This document shows, piece by piece, positions 42,732 through 54,328 of a DNA stretch of 64,000 nucleotides. The DNA comes from Arthonia radiata (Eukaryota; Ascomycota; Arthoniomycetes; Arthoniales; Arthoniaceae): the NCBI GenBank assembly GCA_002989075.1, contig PSQN01000017.1, positions 4,285,453 to 4,349,452 of the forward strand, read 5' to 3'. The notes under the pieces are model-generated. The model worked only from the letters and a program-made list of their open reading frames with translations. It had not been told where the DNA came from and did not search any database. The translations under genes were made by a program, and so were the position numbers. Within the stretch, counting starts at the first letter, position 1, and each line of letters opens with the position of its first letter.

Positions 42732-44504
42732 ATGTCCAACGCAACTTCCACCACAATCATGGACGCGACCACTCAAACAACTCTCAACAATCCCGATCTT
42801 GGCACAGAGCCGGAATCAGAAACAGCGATTAGCAGAGTGGATTGGGCCAACCCCCCCAAAATCAACATCGACTTCACACCGCCTCCTGAAGGCGCTCCAA
42901 ATCCGCCATCTCCCCGTGCCCGCCAAGCTGCCATCTTCGACAACTTCACCAAATTCTCCTTCCGTGACGCCGCTGGCTCTGCTAGAAAGCGCAAAGGCAT
43001 CCCCACTGAAGAATCTCCAGAGCCTGTCATGGGCAACCCCATGCAGAAGAGGCCTGTAGTCTCCCGTCCGACCTGCACTCACATCTCCATGGTCAAGCTC
43101 TACTTTAGTCAAGAGTGCCCCATTCGCTGCACTCAGTGTGGCCGTATCCCGCCCATCGGCTTCATCTACCAGTGTGAACAAGACAAGACTCACCCACAGC
43201 CGCGACCTTCCTTGACCAGCAATGTCAGCAGCGGCGGATCAGCCCTCAAGAAGGCCAGGAAGCTGTCCAAAGAGAAGCGTCGGCCTTCTAACGAGTCTGT
43301 GCCTCTCGACATGTCCTGCCTTAGCCCGTCAATTGTTAGTGGCATCAAGAAGGGTCAATACACACCAGAGCAGATCGACAAGCTCATCCAACAGAAGGAG
43401 CACTTGATGAACGTGCTGGCTCAAGCTCACGCTGATAGTGCGGAGGAGATGCGGTCGAAGAACGGTCCTTCACCCAAGATACTCAACCAAAAGTTGTCGC
43501 AGATCGACGAAGATGGCAACAAGATCAGCAAGCTCAGCCAGAAGGCCCGCCGTCTCTCAGCCAGTAAGGCCACGGCTACTTGCGACTATAAGGTGTGCCA
43601 CACCTGTCGGCCAAATTCTCGCGAGAAATCGTTCATGTCGTTCGGGTCTGTCCTCAACGGCGATGTGACTCCTATCGAGCAGTGGGATGCTCTCACTATG
43701 CCCGTCATACCGACCAAACTCGCTCGCAATCTGGGCCTTAGAGAGGTCCCTCTGCATCTCACGTCTTCCTCGGAGTCTGGAAATAGTAGCGATGGACTAA
43801 CCATGGCTGGAGCCATCACACCGATGGGCAATGCCCGCTCAGCTCCTTGGTCACCCCCCAACCAGCCACGTGCCTCAGCTTCGTCGGATGGCTTTCGCGC
43901 TTCGGGACTCCGCAAGTCCCTCGTCGACCTGCTCCGAATGCGTCTTGGCTCTCCGAGCCCGGCCAGCGCTCCATCGTCCGTTGGCGGCAGCAGCGCTTCG
44001 AACACACCACGAGACAGTGCCTACAACTCTAACGTCTCAACGCCAAAGACAGAGGCAGAAGAGGTAAGTGCGGCATCGACATACCCATCGCAAGAGCAAG
44101 TTGCCCAACTCAGCGAGCAGATCGATGAACTCAGCGACATGGACATCTTCGTCAACGCCAACGGGGAATTCAACGTCGAGCTATGGCGTCGCATGAGTGA
44201 AGAGGTTCTTGCGAGAGCTGCAGAGCTACAACTTGTGGGGCCCTTACCAGCGCAAAATGGCGAGCTGACGAACTACCAGCAAGATTTGGCGCAGTCTGTG
44301 GAGGCTGAGAACGATGGCGATTTAGGCACTATGGACAAGCTGAAGTTGCAGGAGGAGCAAAATGAGCTTGAAAACAAGCTGAAGGCGCTGAAGGGCGATG
44401 CTAGCGACGATGGTGAGGATGGTCTCGAGCTTGAGAAGAAGTTTGGCGGCCTCGGGCTGAGACTGACAGAGGAAGCGGCGGAGACTAATAGTCCTGACAT
44501 GTGA
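42732..44504 (+). CDS. unrecognised fungal Cys-motif protein, 590 residues
   Basis: A single exon starting MSNATSTTIMDATTQ. After a disordered Pro-rich N-terminus there is a cysteine block at about 115-150: TCTHISMVKLYFSQECPIRCTQCGRIPPIGFIYQCEQD, shaped like a small zinc-binding module. Later segments are a predicted coiled coil (EQIDKLIQQKEHLMNVLAQAHADSAEEM), a second cysteine patch (CDYKVCHTCRPNSREKSF) and a Ser/Pro-rich region with RKSLVDLLRMRLGSPSP. Near the end is an acidic helical tail (DKLKLQEEQNELENKLKALKGD) with LEKKFGGLGLRLTEEAAE. Such CxxCGR plus VCHTCRP proteins are common in Pezizomycotina, but I know no function. Confidence 0.75.
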   Translation: MSNATSTTIMDATTQTTLNNPDLGTEPESETAISRVDWANPPKINIDFTPPPEGAPNPPSPRARQAAIFDNFTKFSFRDAAGSARKRKGIPTEESPEPVMGNPMQKRPVVSRPTCTHISMVKLYFSQECPIRCTQCGRIPPIGFIYQCEQDKTHPQPRPSLTSNVSSGGSALKKARKLSKEKRRPSNESVPLDMSCLSPSIVSGIKKGQYTPEQIDKLIQQKEHLMNVLAQAHADSAEEMRSKNGPSPKILNQKLSQIDEDGNKISKLSQKARRLSASKATATCDYKVCHTCRPNSREKSFMSFGSVLNGDVTPIEQWDALTMPVIPTKLARNLGLREVPLHLTSSSESGNSSDGLTMAGAITPMGNARSAPWSPPNQPRASASSDGFRASGLRKSLVDLLRMRLGSPSPASAPSSVGGSSASNTPRDSAYNSNVSTPKTEAEEVSAASTYPSQEQVAQLSEQIDELSDMDIFVNANGEFNVELWRRMSEEVLARAAELQLVGPLPAQNGELTNYQQDLAQSVEAENDGDLGTMDKLKLQEEQNELENKLKALKGDASDDGEDGLELEKKFGGLGLRLTEEAAETNSPDM

Positions 44505-44837
44505 GGCGCGCCATTGGAATGTCCTGGTTTTGTGCCCACGCTGACAGTCCACAGGATCGTGAAGAATGCCTAGAGGGCAAGAACCAGGCTCACAGCCAGA
44601 GATGCAACCACGGTATAAGGAACGAATCAGCATTGGCTGACGCAAACATGGTACAGTGAACAATTCAGGAACGATCAGAAATACGACATGCAACGTGGCA
44701 GTCATGGAGAGTACTCGAATTTTGTACGATATCAGTGCAGCACAGTGTAGCCAATACCATGAACCACAAATCAGTTTCTCTCTTGTTTCCCTCTTCATCG
44801 CCTGTACATGAACAATCGTCCTTCCAAGCTCCGTCCC
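44505..44837. other. convergent intergenic region
   Basis: 3' flanks of two convergent genes; nothing recognised. Confidence 0.5.
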
Positions 44838-46119
44838 TCAGTCAAACAACACCCACCCCACCAGCACCAACCCCATCCACAACCACCCATCCACCCCCCT
44901 CCCACTTACCACACTCCCCTCGCTCGTCCCACTCGGCTGCACGGCACTCCCACTCGCGCTCCCCCCCGTCGCCGCAGCCCCACCGCCCGGCACACTCCCA
45001 CCTTGAGTCGCACTCCCCCCGCTCCCTCCATCCGTCCCTCCACCCGTCGTCTCGGCTAATCTCAACCCCCCATCCGGCGTCAACACCGGATACGGTATCA
45101 CCGCCATACCCCTAAAGCTCCCTTCCGTCACCGTCGGCGCCGCCGGATCGCCGAACGAGCCTTTGGTCCCGCCCATGGTCACGGTGCTGGCGGAGGTCCC
45201 GCAGCCGAGGATGAACGTCCGGCCGTTGACGGAGTCGAGGAGGTCCGGGGTCCAGGAGAAGGTGAGGCATTCGGGGGTTTCGGGGGGGCAGTAGAGCGTG
45301 CCTTATGGACGTTAGTGGGGTGGGTGGTATGAGGAGAGATCGATGGAGGTGAGAGAATTTGATGGGACGCGCGGATGGGATGGGAGGGAAGGGGAGAGAG
45401 GAGGGAGGAGAGAGGAGGGAGGAGAGAGGAAGGGACAGAAGCAGGGAATGGGGAGGATAGGGAAGCAGGGAATGGAGAGGAGAAGGGTATGGGATCGGAG
45501 CATACCGTCTTCTGCGCCGAGCTGAGCAGGCGGCGGAGGCGAGCCGCGGTAGGGCTGGCAGGTGGTGGTGAAGTTGAGGCAGGTGGATTGGAAGTCGCCG
45601 TAGCAGCATTGGAGGTTGTTGAAGCAGTCGCCGCCGTAGGGGCAGGTCATTGGTTGGTCTAAGCGTCGCACTGGTTAGATTCACGTCTGAGAAGTGGGCG
45701 CATGATCCAATCACGCAAACGCATTGCATCTCGCGGGATGAGAAGGATCAATGGAGAGGGGTCTTTGGTGGGAAATGGAAAGTGGTGGAGAGACAACGAA
45801 GACGGGGACACGGTTTGAGGAAGCTCTGTAAATCTTTCTGAGACCGCTGATACAACACAAAAAAGCACTCACTTGCATTCCCGCCGACGAACCCACACGT
45901 ATCACCATGCCATGTCTTCGGTCCCGTCGCTGCATACTGCGATGCGTACGATATGAAGGACTCATCGGGCATACCCTCAAACCCCGGCTTCGGCGTGACG
46001 ATAGCAGAGAACGGCGCGGTGGTTGAGAACTGGACGAGGTAGCTCTCGCTACTGATGATGGTCTCGTAGGCTTGAACGAGGGCGGTGAGGAACGCGAGGA
46101 GCAGGAATAGGCGGGTCAT
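44838..46119 (-). CDS. secreted, probably GPI-anchored Cys-containing surface protein
   Basis: Three exons give 287 residues: 45873-46119, 45506-45658 and 44838-45301. The introns are 214 and 204 nt, both with CTAAC near the 3' end. The start chosen gives a classical signal peptide (MTRLFLLLAFLTALVQA); the frame is open upstream. The mature part has cysteines in GDTCGFVGGNA, TCPYGGDCFNNLQCCYGDFQSTCLNF, and YCPPETPECLTFSW with FILGCGTSASTVTM. A Gly/Ser/Thr-rich stem (GGGTDGGSGGSATQGG...) leads to a C-terminal hydrophobic end after small residues (SGRGVDGWLWMGLVLVGWVLF), the pattern of GPI attachment. It is likely a cell-wall or surface protein; no catalytic domain is recognised. Confidence 0.75.
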
Positions 46120-46571
46120 GGCTGGATGGGTGGTGCTGTGGTATGCACGCCTGGCGATGTTAAGCATGCTATGGCGAGCATTGTTGCTCGTAGTGGACGC
46201 CGTCAGCAGCGGCATAGCCACAGAGGTGTTCTGGGCGGCTTGGCTGCGGGCTTAGATGGTTTGAGCTAGTATCGTATAGTTGCTGACCGAGGTGTCCAAA
46301 TTCGGAGACGTGGTATCCGCGCTTGACTAGTCTGGGTATAGTGAATCTCCTCCAACCATGCCAAGACTCTCTAGCCCGTACCGAAGGTGAGAAGATACTC
46401 AGTTGAAATCAGCGCTCACAAGAGTCTCCCAGTCTCATACTCGAACGACCCAGTATCCAGATTGAGAAGTTTCGTGTGTGCGGAATTGATGGGAGTCTCC
46501 AGGATATCAAGATGGCGCAGACTTGACGAAATGCTGCTTTGTCAGTCCTGATCGTTTTCCTGGCCGCCGTC
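46120..46571. other. divergent intergenic region
   Basis: Promoters of the GPI-type protein (-) and of the membrane protein (+) should lie here. Nothing specific recognised. Confidence 0.45.
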
Positions 46572-47751
46572 ATGGTCCGATCTTCTCCACTGCCGCTTCG
46601 ACAAGGTCTTGGTGCGATCATTGAGCGAGAGCCTGACTGTTCCTTTGTGGGAAACCAAGATATCTATGGCCTGGGCATTAGACTCGGTCTGTATCTACAA
46701 TGGACTTCCACGACCTTCACCTACGAGTTCCTTCGCGATCAAGTCCCAGACGCTCTGGATACAAACCTCATTTTTCATTTCGCCATCCTGGTAGCAATGC
46801 TCAGTCTGTCGAGTCACACGGAAACCACGTACGACGTTGAGGTCTTCGTCCTCATCTGCATCTTCTTCGGTGGGATGCTGTCTCTTGCCTTTCCCCTAAT
46901 GAGTCTCGTTCTCAACGCCGGACGAAGCCTCAGTGGACTGGGAGTAAGCCTGCGGATAGTTCTATTCACTATTGCATCAGCATTCACCATTTGGTACTTG
47001 TTTCGGGGCGTCCAGGCTTTCGAGAGTGCACCATGTGGCTCCAGAGTCTTTCTGTTCGCTGACGTAGCACTGACCGGGCGAATGCGCATCTTTCCGGAGG
47101 TCGTGGCATCTTTCACATGGTTATCTGGGGCGTTGTGGTTTTGTTGGTATCATTGTGGATGTGCGATGAGTTCTCGATAGGATACCACAATTACGTGAAA
47201 CAATTACGTTACCGACTTGTTGACGGTCTGAGACATGGGAAGCTGCCGAGCTGGACCGCAAATTTGCGCATGAGAGCTGAGCTCGTCAACAGGTTGAGCC
47301 TGCTTGTACTACCTACAAGTCACGGCAGAGCGTGGGAGGGAGCACAAGTTCTCACTATCACGGCTGTACGGAGTCTGGTCTCGTCTCATATGGCGATGTG
47401 GGACGTGTTGGAAAGACCAACATCCAACGCCACGTGGGAAGGTACATTTACTTGCCACGATCCAGAGGGTCGAGGCACTAATAAGATTTTAGATCTTATG
47501 CTTTCGGGTCGATAGATATAGCGACGTGGAATCGCGGGCTCGTACTTCTGTGGACCATCTTGGCTATTGAATTGACTCTGAGGTTCAATGAGGTGAAAGG
47601 AGTATACGCTCTTGGTTCTACAGGCCAGCTGATACCGTTCGTCACTGGTGTGGCCAGCTGTATCAGGTTCGGATTCGCATGTGTTAGCCAGAGGCTCATG
47701 GAATCCGAAGTAAGCATGTCTTACTGCCTCACCATGATGTCGCCAACGTAA
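46572..47751 (+). CDS. fungal multi-span membrane protein, exon structure unresolved
   Basis: Coding signal is clear but changes frame twice. Segment one (ATG at 46572 to about 47150) has CSFVGNQDIYGLGIRLGLYLQW, the opening of a widespread Pezizomycotina membrane-protein family of unknown function, plus helices VFVLICIFFGGMLSLAFPL and LRIVLFTIASAFTIWYLF. Segment two (about 47120-47440) is hydrophilic (YHNYVKQLRYRLVDGLRHGKL). Segment three (about 47520-47751) gives WNRGLVLLWTILAIELTLRFNEVKGVYALGSTGQLIPFVTGV, matching the usual C-terminal end of that family. A plausible intron acceptor region with ACTAAT lies at about 47478-47492. The first frame change has no clean intron, so this is either an unusually spliced gene or a damaged one. 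Confidence 0.55.
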
Positions 47752-48853
47752 ATCTCAATTTATTCCTGGATATGCTAAGCACGTCTGATTAGTATTAACT
47801 CAAGAGCGAGCGCATTGTCAAGTTTACTCGTCCAGACGGTAGCGTGAGGAGAAGGTCTTGCTCGAACATCGACTCTGGACGTGCTTGACTAAGTAGTCGT
47901 TAAGAAAAGGCAAAACCACGACGCCCTTGTTGGACGAGACACAATTCCGAAGAGAAAAGCTTTTGAGGACCGCCAAGTCTCAGCTCTTGGCAACACGTCG
48001 CACAAAGGTAGACTAGCGCTGACAGCCCTGAGCTCTCTGAGGTGACACGAGACAGACGGATCCGGACAGCAGGAGAGGCTGGACTTCTTCTTGTAGTTCT
48101 GTAGTTTTTGCACTGTCCACGATGCTGCTCAATGCTGCCACGACGGACAGTCATGGAAGAATTCACATTATGGAAGGTGTGTACCCGTAGCAGAAGGCGG
48201 CGCTGCTGTCCTGGCTCTAATAAACGGCGCCAGTGGATTTCCAGATGGATATTGGGAGCTCTTAACATTCGATGCTGGACATGATCGCAGGCCTCAGCAT
48301 GCTCACATCATCAGCACCAAGGTCATCAACTTGTGCCCGAAGATCGTGCACGCCAACAAACGTGGGCATCGATCCTTCGGCAGAGTGAATCCTTGTTGAT
48401 GCAGCACCGCTTGCACGGATCGCAACTCTGTTTAGACGACGTGTGAGCCTCCCAGTTGCACGGAGACGGGTAGCGACATACTCCAGCAAAATTTCGATCT
48501 CGTTGGGGACCAACAATCGCTACCAACATGTTCACGACCGCTGCTTGAATGTACACTAGAGCATGACTCTGTAAGCGGCAGCGCTGACGCGCACAATCTT
48601 CATATGGTCTACGCGATTGTCGCTGCGACGTCAAAGAGCAGCAGCAGCGGTAGCGTGAAGAAGTGCCCCGCGAGAGGCTTCCCCCGCCTACGTCAGTATT
48701 TTGCGCCGTACCTGCCTTTCTTGCTGGCCAAACCGCCGGAGTGCTTCTGCTGTTCTGCGGCTTCTGATCCACTCTCCTCTTCCCTGCAAACAGCTAGTCT
48801 CATAGCTTCCCGACCGTCCATAGACAAAGGAAACGGGCCTACAAAGAGCCAAG
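47752..48853. other. intergenic region, 1.1 kb
   Basis: Minus-strand ORFs of 85-148 codons (48262-48772) are Cys/Arg/Ser-rich and overlap in different frames. I see no supported gene. Promoter of the next gene lies toward the right. Confidence 0.4.
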
Positions 48854-49664
48854 ATGTCGTCCAAAGCTCCCTTCGACGTATGTGTTACCACGGCACGCAC
48901 ACAAGCAAGAGACCAAAAGGGCTGACACACGCTTCAGCTCTACCATGCCTACACCTATGCGACAGCCTCTTGGTACTTTATACGTGGCTTCTGTCGCATC
49001 GCATGGCCCACCACGGTCTATCATTGGGTAAGCCAAGAAGCATTGACACTCCTGCTGCCGTCACTTGTGTGGAAGCCAGCATGCTTGCGTGGTCTCAAGC
49101 ATCCCCTTTTCATTTCATTCAGAACCCAGTGTGGACGCTGTGGAGCATCTTGAAGCTAACGTCCCACTTGCAGTTTGAGGCCAACAATACTCGAGGCCCC
49201 ACAAGTATGTTTGAAAGCAACCCCAAGGCATAGAGGATCTAGCTCACATGGTCTCGGTGTGTAGGCCTCGAGCTCTACAACATCCACACGGACGCCATAG
49301 GTCTCCTGGCACTCGCCTTCCTCACCATCGCCGTCTCAGGCACGTTCAATCCTGTCTCCACAAAAACCGCGGCATCCACAGATAAACCTGCGGCCAAGGC
49401 AGTCATCGGAGGAACGATCGCGCATCACCTCGGCACTGCGATCTTTGCGTACCAGCAGTGGGCTGTGAGTATTCCTCCTTACCCGCCGACCGATGTGAAG
49501 AGGATTCCGTACTGACACAAGAACCCTCATAGAACCCCAGTACTTCTACTGGAGCGATGCTGTTAGGCTGGGCTTACAGTTCGCTTCTCGCTGCACTGGG
49601 CGGTCTCGCGTTGGTTGAAGTTGACAAGACACGCAACACTACCGAAGAGAAGAAAGTCATGTAG
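48854..49664 (+). CDS. unrecognised small four-helix membrane protein
   Basis: Five exons give 158 residues: 48854-48877, 48938-49027, 49174-49204 (31 nt), 49265-49464 and 49533-49664. Every junction keeps frame, and the introns carry CTGAC or CTAAC branch points. Hydrophobic segments are YTYATASWYFIRGFCRIAW, AIGLLALAFLTIAVSG, VIGGTIAHHLGTAIFAYQQW and MLLGWAYSSLLAALGGLALVEV. NTRGPTSLELYNIHTD sits between the first two. The end is charged (KTRNTTEEKKVM). I do not recognise the family. The high intron density for so short a coding region and the consistent membrane pattern support a real gene. Confidence 0.7.
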
Positions 49665-51598
49665 TGTAGGAGGACAATGCGATCTCCGGCGCTACGGCTC
49701 GGACACGGGAGAGGATCGCCATGGAGAAGGGTAACTACCGTACCAACGTATGGCGTGAATGATGAAACGCAAGAGAATGGGAGACTTGTTCACTTCATTG
49801 CGGCAGTCACCGAGGCCTTGTAAAGGATGCTAGACCCCGAACCTACCGTGTGGCTGTCCAGCCAACGGTTGAGCCAGAATCTCACCTAGCCTTGACCTAA
49901 TGATCTTCAGACAGACTGCTTGTCGTCATTACTGGCTGCGAGTTGTATCATGTTGCGGAGATCTGGATGTCGAGTAATGGTGTGACGATCTGATAGCCCC
50001 AAAATTTGCTGCCTACTGTCACGATCGTGTACTCTTCCTTATCGCTGCAGCAGGCTGCATGTCTGACCGCCTCGACCCAACTGACCGTGCCTCGTAAAAT
50101 TAGCAGACATCCATCCTACCTTGCCATGCAGCTGCAGCCACGAGGATTCTTATTTTACCACGTGGTTGCACCCAGTCATGCCGTCTCGATCTATCAATCA
50201 GCATCAAGCATTGACGACAGCCCGCACCCAGAATGGCGTGGTACCAGGGGTAATTGGGGCGATGGATCTCACGAGCCGCAATCCCACGTGTGTGTTGTCC
50301 GCGGAGTTTGGATGGCATGCAGTGCATGATGTACCATCTGTAACGGGGGCCATATCGGAGGGGATGAAGACGACGGAGAAGCCGCGAGAAGGGCCCGCCA
50401 AACCTCTGACGACTGTTCATCTATCTCGTTGAAGCGCACGGGCATCCGGCTGAGGGCGCGACGCATCTTAATGATGTTCTGCTATAGATTTGCTGCGCAC
50501 GTGTGTCTCAGCCGTGCCGAGGAAGCCTATTAGCTTGTGCGTGTTGTACACACGGTCGAACGCTTACTGAATACGAAGTGTAGTCATGCGCGCCCGGAGA
50601 ACTCAGCTCCATGTTCTACGCCCGAGAAGATACTCTCATGGTCGGTACTTGAGGGTACTAGCGCTCGGCAAAGCAAAGTCTTGGGACAACAACAGACCAA
50701 GCCGGAAGGGGGAGCGACGGTGAAGATCAACCGAGCATCGCAAAGCCACCCCCAAATCCTTCGAAAAGCTCAGACCCTCTGCCGCACGTGCCCCTGTATC
50801 TGTCTCACTACTTTGCGTGCGATGGCCTGTAACGTCTAAGGCTGGATACAAGGTGTTTGGGACGCTTGCGGCCTTGTTGCACATGAAGATGCATGACTGT
50901 TGAATGCACACTGGCGGGACTCCCAGAGGCAGAAGAATCAGATTGGACGAGCTCGGAGGTTGGTGGTAAGCTAGGGTACATCGACCCCAGCACTGTGACT
51001 GAAATAGGGCATCGTCTGGCCTCTGATTCGGGCGGTTCGCGGGTTAAGGCCTGGCTTGTGCGGTCGCTCATCATCCAACTTCTGTCCAAGCTCCACACGC
51101 TCTCCATTGAAACCGCAGCTAAATGTCACCATGTGCATCACCCGCACCCGCGCATTCTCTACCGTCTGCCTTCCAGAACTCTAGCTAAAGGATCGCCGCA
51201 GATTGGGCTGATGCCCTCTCATCGCCGCCCTCGCATCTCCGGCTACCATCTTCTCGGACACGATTCTTTCCACTGACCATCTGTTCAAAACCGTTGCGTT
51301 TCCGTCACCCAAAGCCCGCCGCTGAGCTGGGTCAGGCGTATAGCTAACTCTTCGCCAAGCATTCCTTCTCTCACTTGTGCCGGGTGCTACTCGATCCTCG
51401 AGTGTGGCTGGCTCGACCCTCTCTCTCCCGGATTCGTGTTCTGATTGCATCGTCGCGCCCGCTGTCTGACTGGATATCTAACGTCCTCCACGGCGAAGTC
51501 CTCCTCTCTTAATCTGAACAGAAAAATAAGTCCACGGCCGCTGCCTACTCATGGTGCTTCTCTAGCTCTCTGAAGCTTCTCCGGACCTGCCCTCAATA
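49665..51598. other. 1.9-kb region upstream of the Zn2Cys6 regulator
   Basis: No supported gene. The long non-coding stretch ends in a leader with C/T-rich patches. Long upstream regions are common for fungal transcription-factor genes. ORFs of up to about 130 codons here overlap on both strands and look like chance. Confidence 0.45.
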
Positions 51599-54328
51599 AT
51601 GTCGACGACAAACCAAGCTCCGCAACGCCCGCGGGGCTCGTCAACTACCGCCGCTGCTGCAGCCAAAGTTCGCAAAAGAGTGCCTGTGTCATGCACCTCC
51701 TGCAGAGTGCGAAAGTAAGTCTTTTGATTGCAAGTTGGACGCTGTCGTCCATGGCGTGATGTGCTAACGCTTGTCCGCCCCAGGTTGAAATGCGACCGTA
51801 CGTTGGCTCTTGCAGCATCTGACCTTTACTCCGTGGCGATAAGCCTTGTCTGGTAAGACGGTGTTTGCCAACTGTGCTGACTTTCGTTTTCAGGAAGCGA
51901 GCCTTGCTACAACTGTCTGCAACGCAATGAGGAGTGCTCATACGCCGCGGATGCACGATCTGTCAATGGCGCAGGCGATGCCCGCCGCAATGTGCAGAAG
52001 GCCAACGTCCAAGACAGAGTCAAACATCTTGAGGCTCTTGTCATCAATTTGATGCAAGAGCGCGACCAGACTCAGCGCGAAATACAGAATGGTCAGAATG
52101 GCCATCACTCTCATCCATCATCGGCCACCGCAAGAACGCCAACCTACCACAACAGCGAATATCCGACAATCAATGGCTCTCCCACTAGTGACCGAAGCGG
52201 GTCGCAAGCGTCCGATACTGCGAAGTCGGCGACTCATATCGTGCCTCTTCACGGCAGCGGTTACATTCTCAATCGCGAAGGCCAATCAGGCTATGTCGGA
52301 CCGGAGCATTGGAAAACGATTCTTGAGAGCATTGCTGACGTGAGGGAGTTCCTGCATGATGACAGTCCGGACATCTCCCCAGACATCATGGATATTGTTC
52401 CCCGCACTGAGGAGCCCTATCTCCTCATGCCGCAAGCGCAGATGTTCGACCGAATGGAAATTTTGTCCTCTATTCCTGACAAGCCAGATTGTGATCAACT
52501 AGTGTATAGATACGTCAACACTGTCGGACCGACACGAGGTGCGTGCATGCGTTGTCAGCTTGGGGCGAAACTAGGCTGATTTGTTGTCCCAGTGATGATT
52601 CACGGCCCGACGTTCAGCGCAGAGGTAAGCGAGCCGTTCCGCGACGTGCAGCAAGTGGCGCTGACGAATGCTGTCTAGTACGAACAATTTTGGCAAAACT
52701 CCGACACTGCTTCCGATACATGGCTATCGCTGCTGTTTGGAATTATGTGTTTAGCAGTCGGCTTCCATAGGAGAAGACGAGAACCTCTACCACCCTCACT
52801 GCAGGACCTCGGCGACGTCGCCTCGATTTACCGGGTCCGGGCTGCGCAAAGTCTGATCAATGCGAATTACTCCAAGCTCACCAAATATACCATCGAAGCA
52901 CTTATAATCTACTCCTTCACCGAATTTCTCCGCAGCAAAGACATCCCACTGACGACTGGTCTCATCGTGGAGATGGCGATTGCTATGGCGATACGGGCCG
53001 GATACCATCGCGATCCTTCTCACTTCGGCAAGAGATTCTCTCCTTTTGAGAGCGAGATGCGAAGGAGAGTATGGGCCAATTTGATCATCACGGATATCTC
53101 CATGTCATTTGACGTCGGCAAGCCTCGTGCGATTCACAGCCAATACGTCGATACGCGAATACCTGGAAATTTCAGCGAGGACGACTTTGATGAATCTTCT
53201 GCCGAGCTGCCGCCAGAGCGGTCAGACGACGAGCCGACCAACATCTCTTTCACTCGCTCAAAGCTGCGTGTGGTCTTGGCGTTTTCGGCAATCTTTGACG
53301 CCAGCCAGCGCGTGACGCCGATGAGCTATGACGAAGTCCTCACGCTGGAGAGGAATCTGAATGACGCATATGCAGCACTACCCTCTCACATGCACATTGA
53401 ATCACGGGAGTTCCGCCATTGCGCATTATCACAGGCATTGATCTGGCAATACAATGTCGGCATGATGTATCAAAAAGCAAGATGCACACTACATCGCCCG
53501 TACACATTCGGACTGGATTCACAAGAGCGTCAGAATTACTCAAGAGACATGTGTCAAGAGGCGGCGCTGGAGATCCTCCGGTACCAGCGACAGCTGCAAG
53601 CGCATTTGAAGCCAGGCGGGGCTCTACATAAAGAATGGTTCTTCAGTCCGCAGGAAATCCAAGATTCCATTCTCGCCTCCATGCTAGTTTGCCGAGATCT
53701 CAGCATGGGCTATCCCGGCTCGTCGAGCAGTCCCCCACTGAAGACCAACGACGCGAAGGAGCGTCAGCGACGTCAGGAGCAAATCGCAGCACTCGAAGGC
53801 ACTTGCCTCTTTTGGGATCAACTGAAGCACACCTCAGGCGATGCGTACAAAGCGTATTTGGTGGTCTGTGAGGTACTGCGGAAATCAAAACCCAAGCAAG
53901 AACCCGCTGCGCAATCGGTTGGGGCCAAGCAGTCATCATACGACGAGATCAATCCGCATCTCGTCAACAATCCGGATTCGTCCGCCGCTCACTACTACGA
54001 GGAGGTCATGAGCCAGCCTTTGCTACCACCTATGCAGGCTCAGCAGTGGAATTACAATGCATATAGTGCTCCGACGGCACCCGTTCCGCAACTGACAACA
54101 GCACCGATGCAGCCGGCACAGCCTAACTACCAGTACACTTCGACGATGGCGACGGATAGCATGTGGGTGCCAGTATGTACTTGATCAATTTCTTGATTGT
54201 CTTTCTTTAATGTTTCGCTTGGCCTTGTTACTAACATTATGCAGGGACTGTACAGTGGTCCGTTGTACAACGGCCATTTTGGCGGTTGGGGACAAGGGCA
54301 GGCGCCTACGCAAGGGCAGACTCATTAG
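51599..54328 (+). CDS. Zn2Cys6 (GAL4-type) transcription factor
   Basis: Six exons give 794 residues: 51599-51714, 51784-51797 (14 nt), 51894-52538, 52593-52624, 52679-54172 and 54245-54328. The zinc cluster is spread over three exons: CTSCRVRK-LKCD-RSEPCYNCLQRNEEC, with C-x2-C-x6-C-x5-C-x2-C-x6-C spacing. A coiled-coil linker follows (VQDRVKHLEALVINLMQERDQTQREI). The fungal_trans middle homology region is recognisable from VMIHGPTFSAEYEQFWQNSDTASDTWLSLLFGIMCLAVGF through LIIYSFTEFLRSKDI, MAIAMAIRAGYHRDP, and FESEMRRRVWANLIITDISMSF. The C-terminus is Gln/Pro/Tyr-rich, activation-like, ending GQAPTQGQTH. The target pathway cannot be inferred: no biosynthetic cluster surrounds it. Confidence 0.93.

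Noticed and set aside
45360-45490. Purine-rich GGAGA tract
   Set aside because: It is simple-sequence filling of an intron with ordinary splice sites; no further structure is seen.
44735-45729. Long Pro/His/Ser-rich ORFs on both strands
   Set aside because: They are shadows of the Gly/Ser-rich stem and the GA-rich second intron of the GPI-type protein gene.
48262-48772. Minus-strand ORFs of 85-148 codons
   Set aside because: They overlap in different frames with Cys/Arg/Ser-rich chance-like composition and no start context or splice support.
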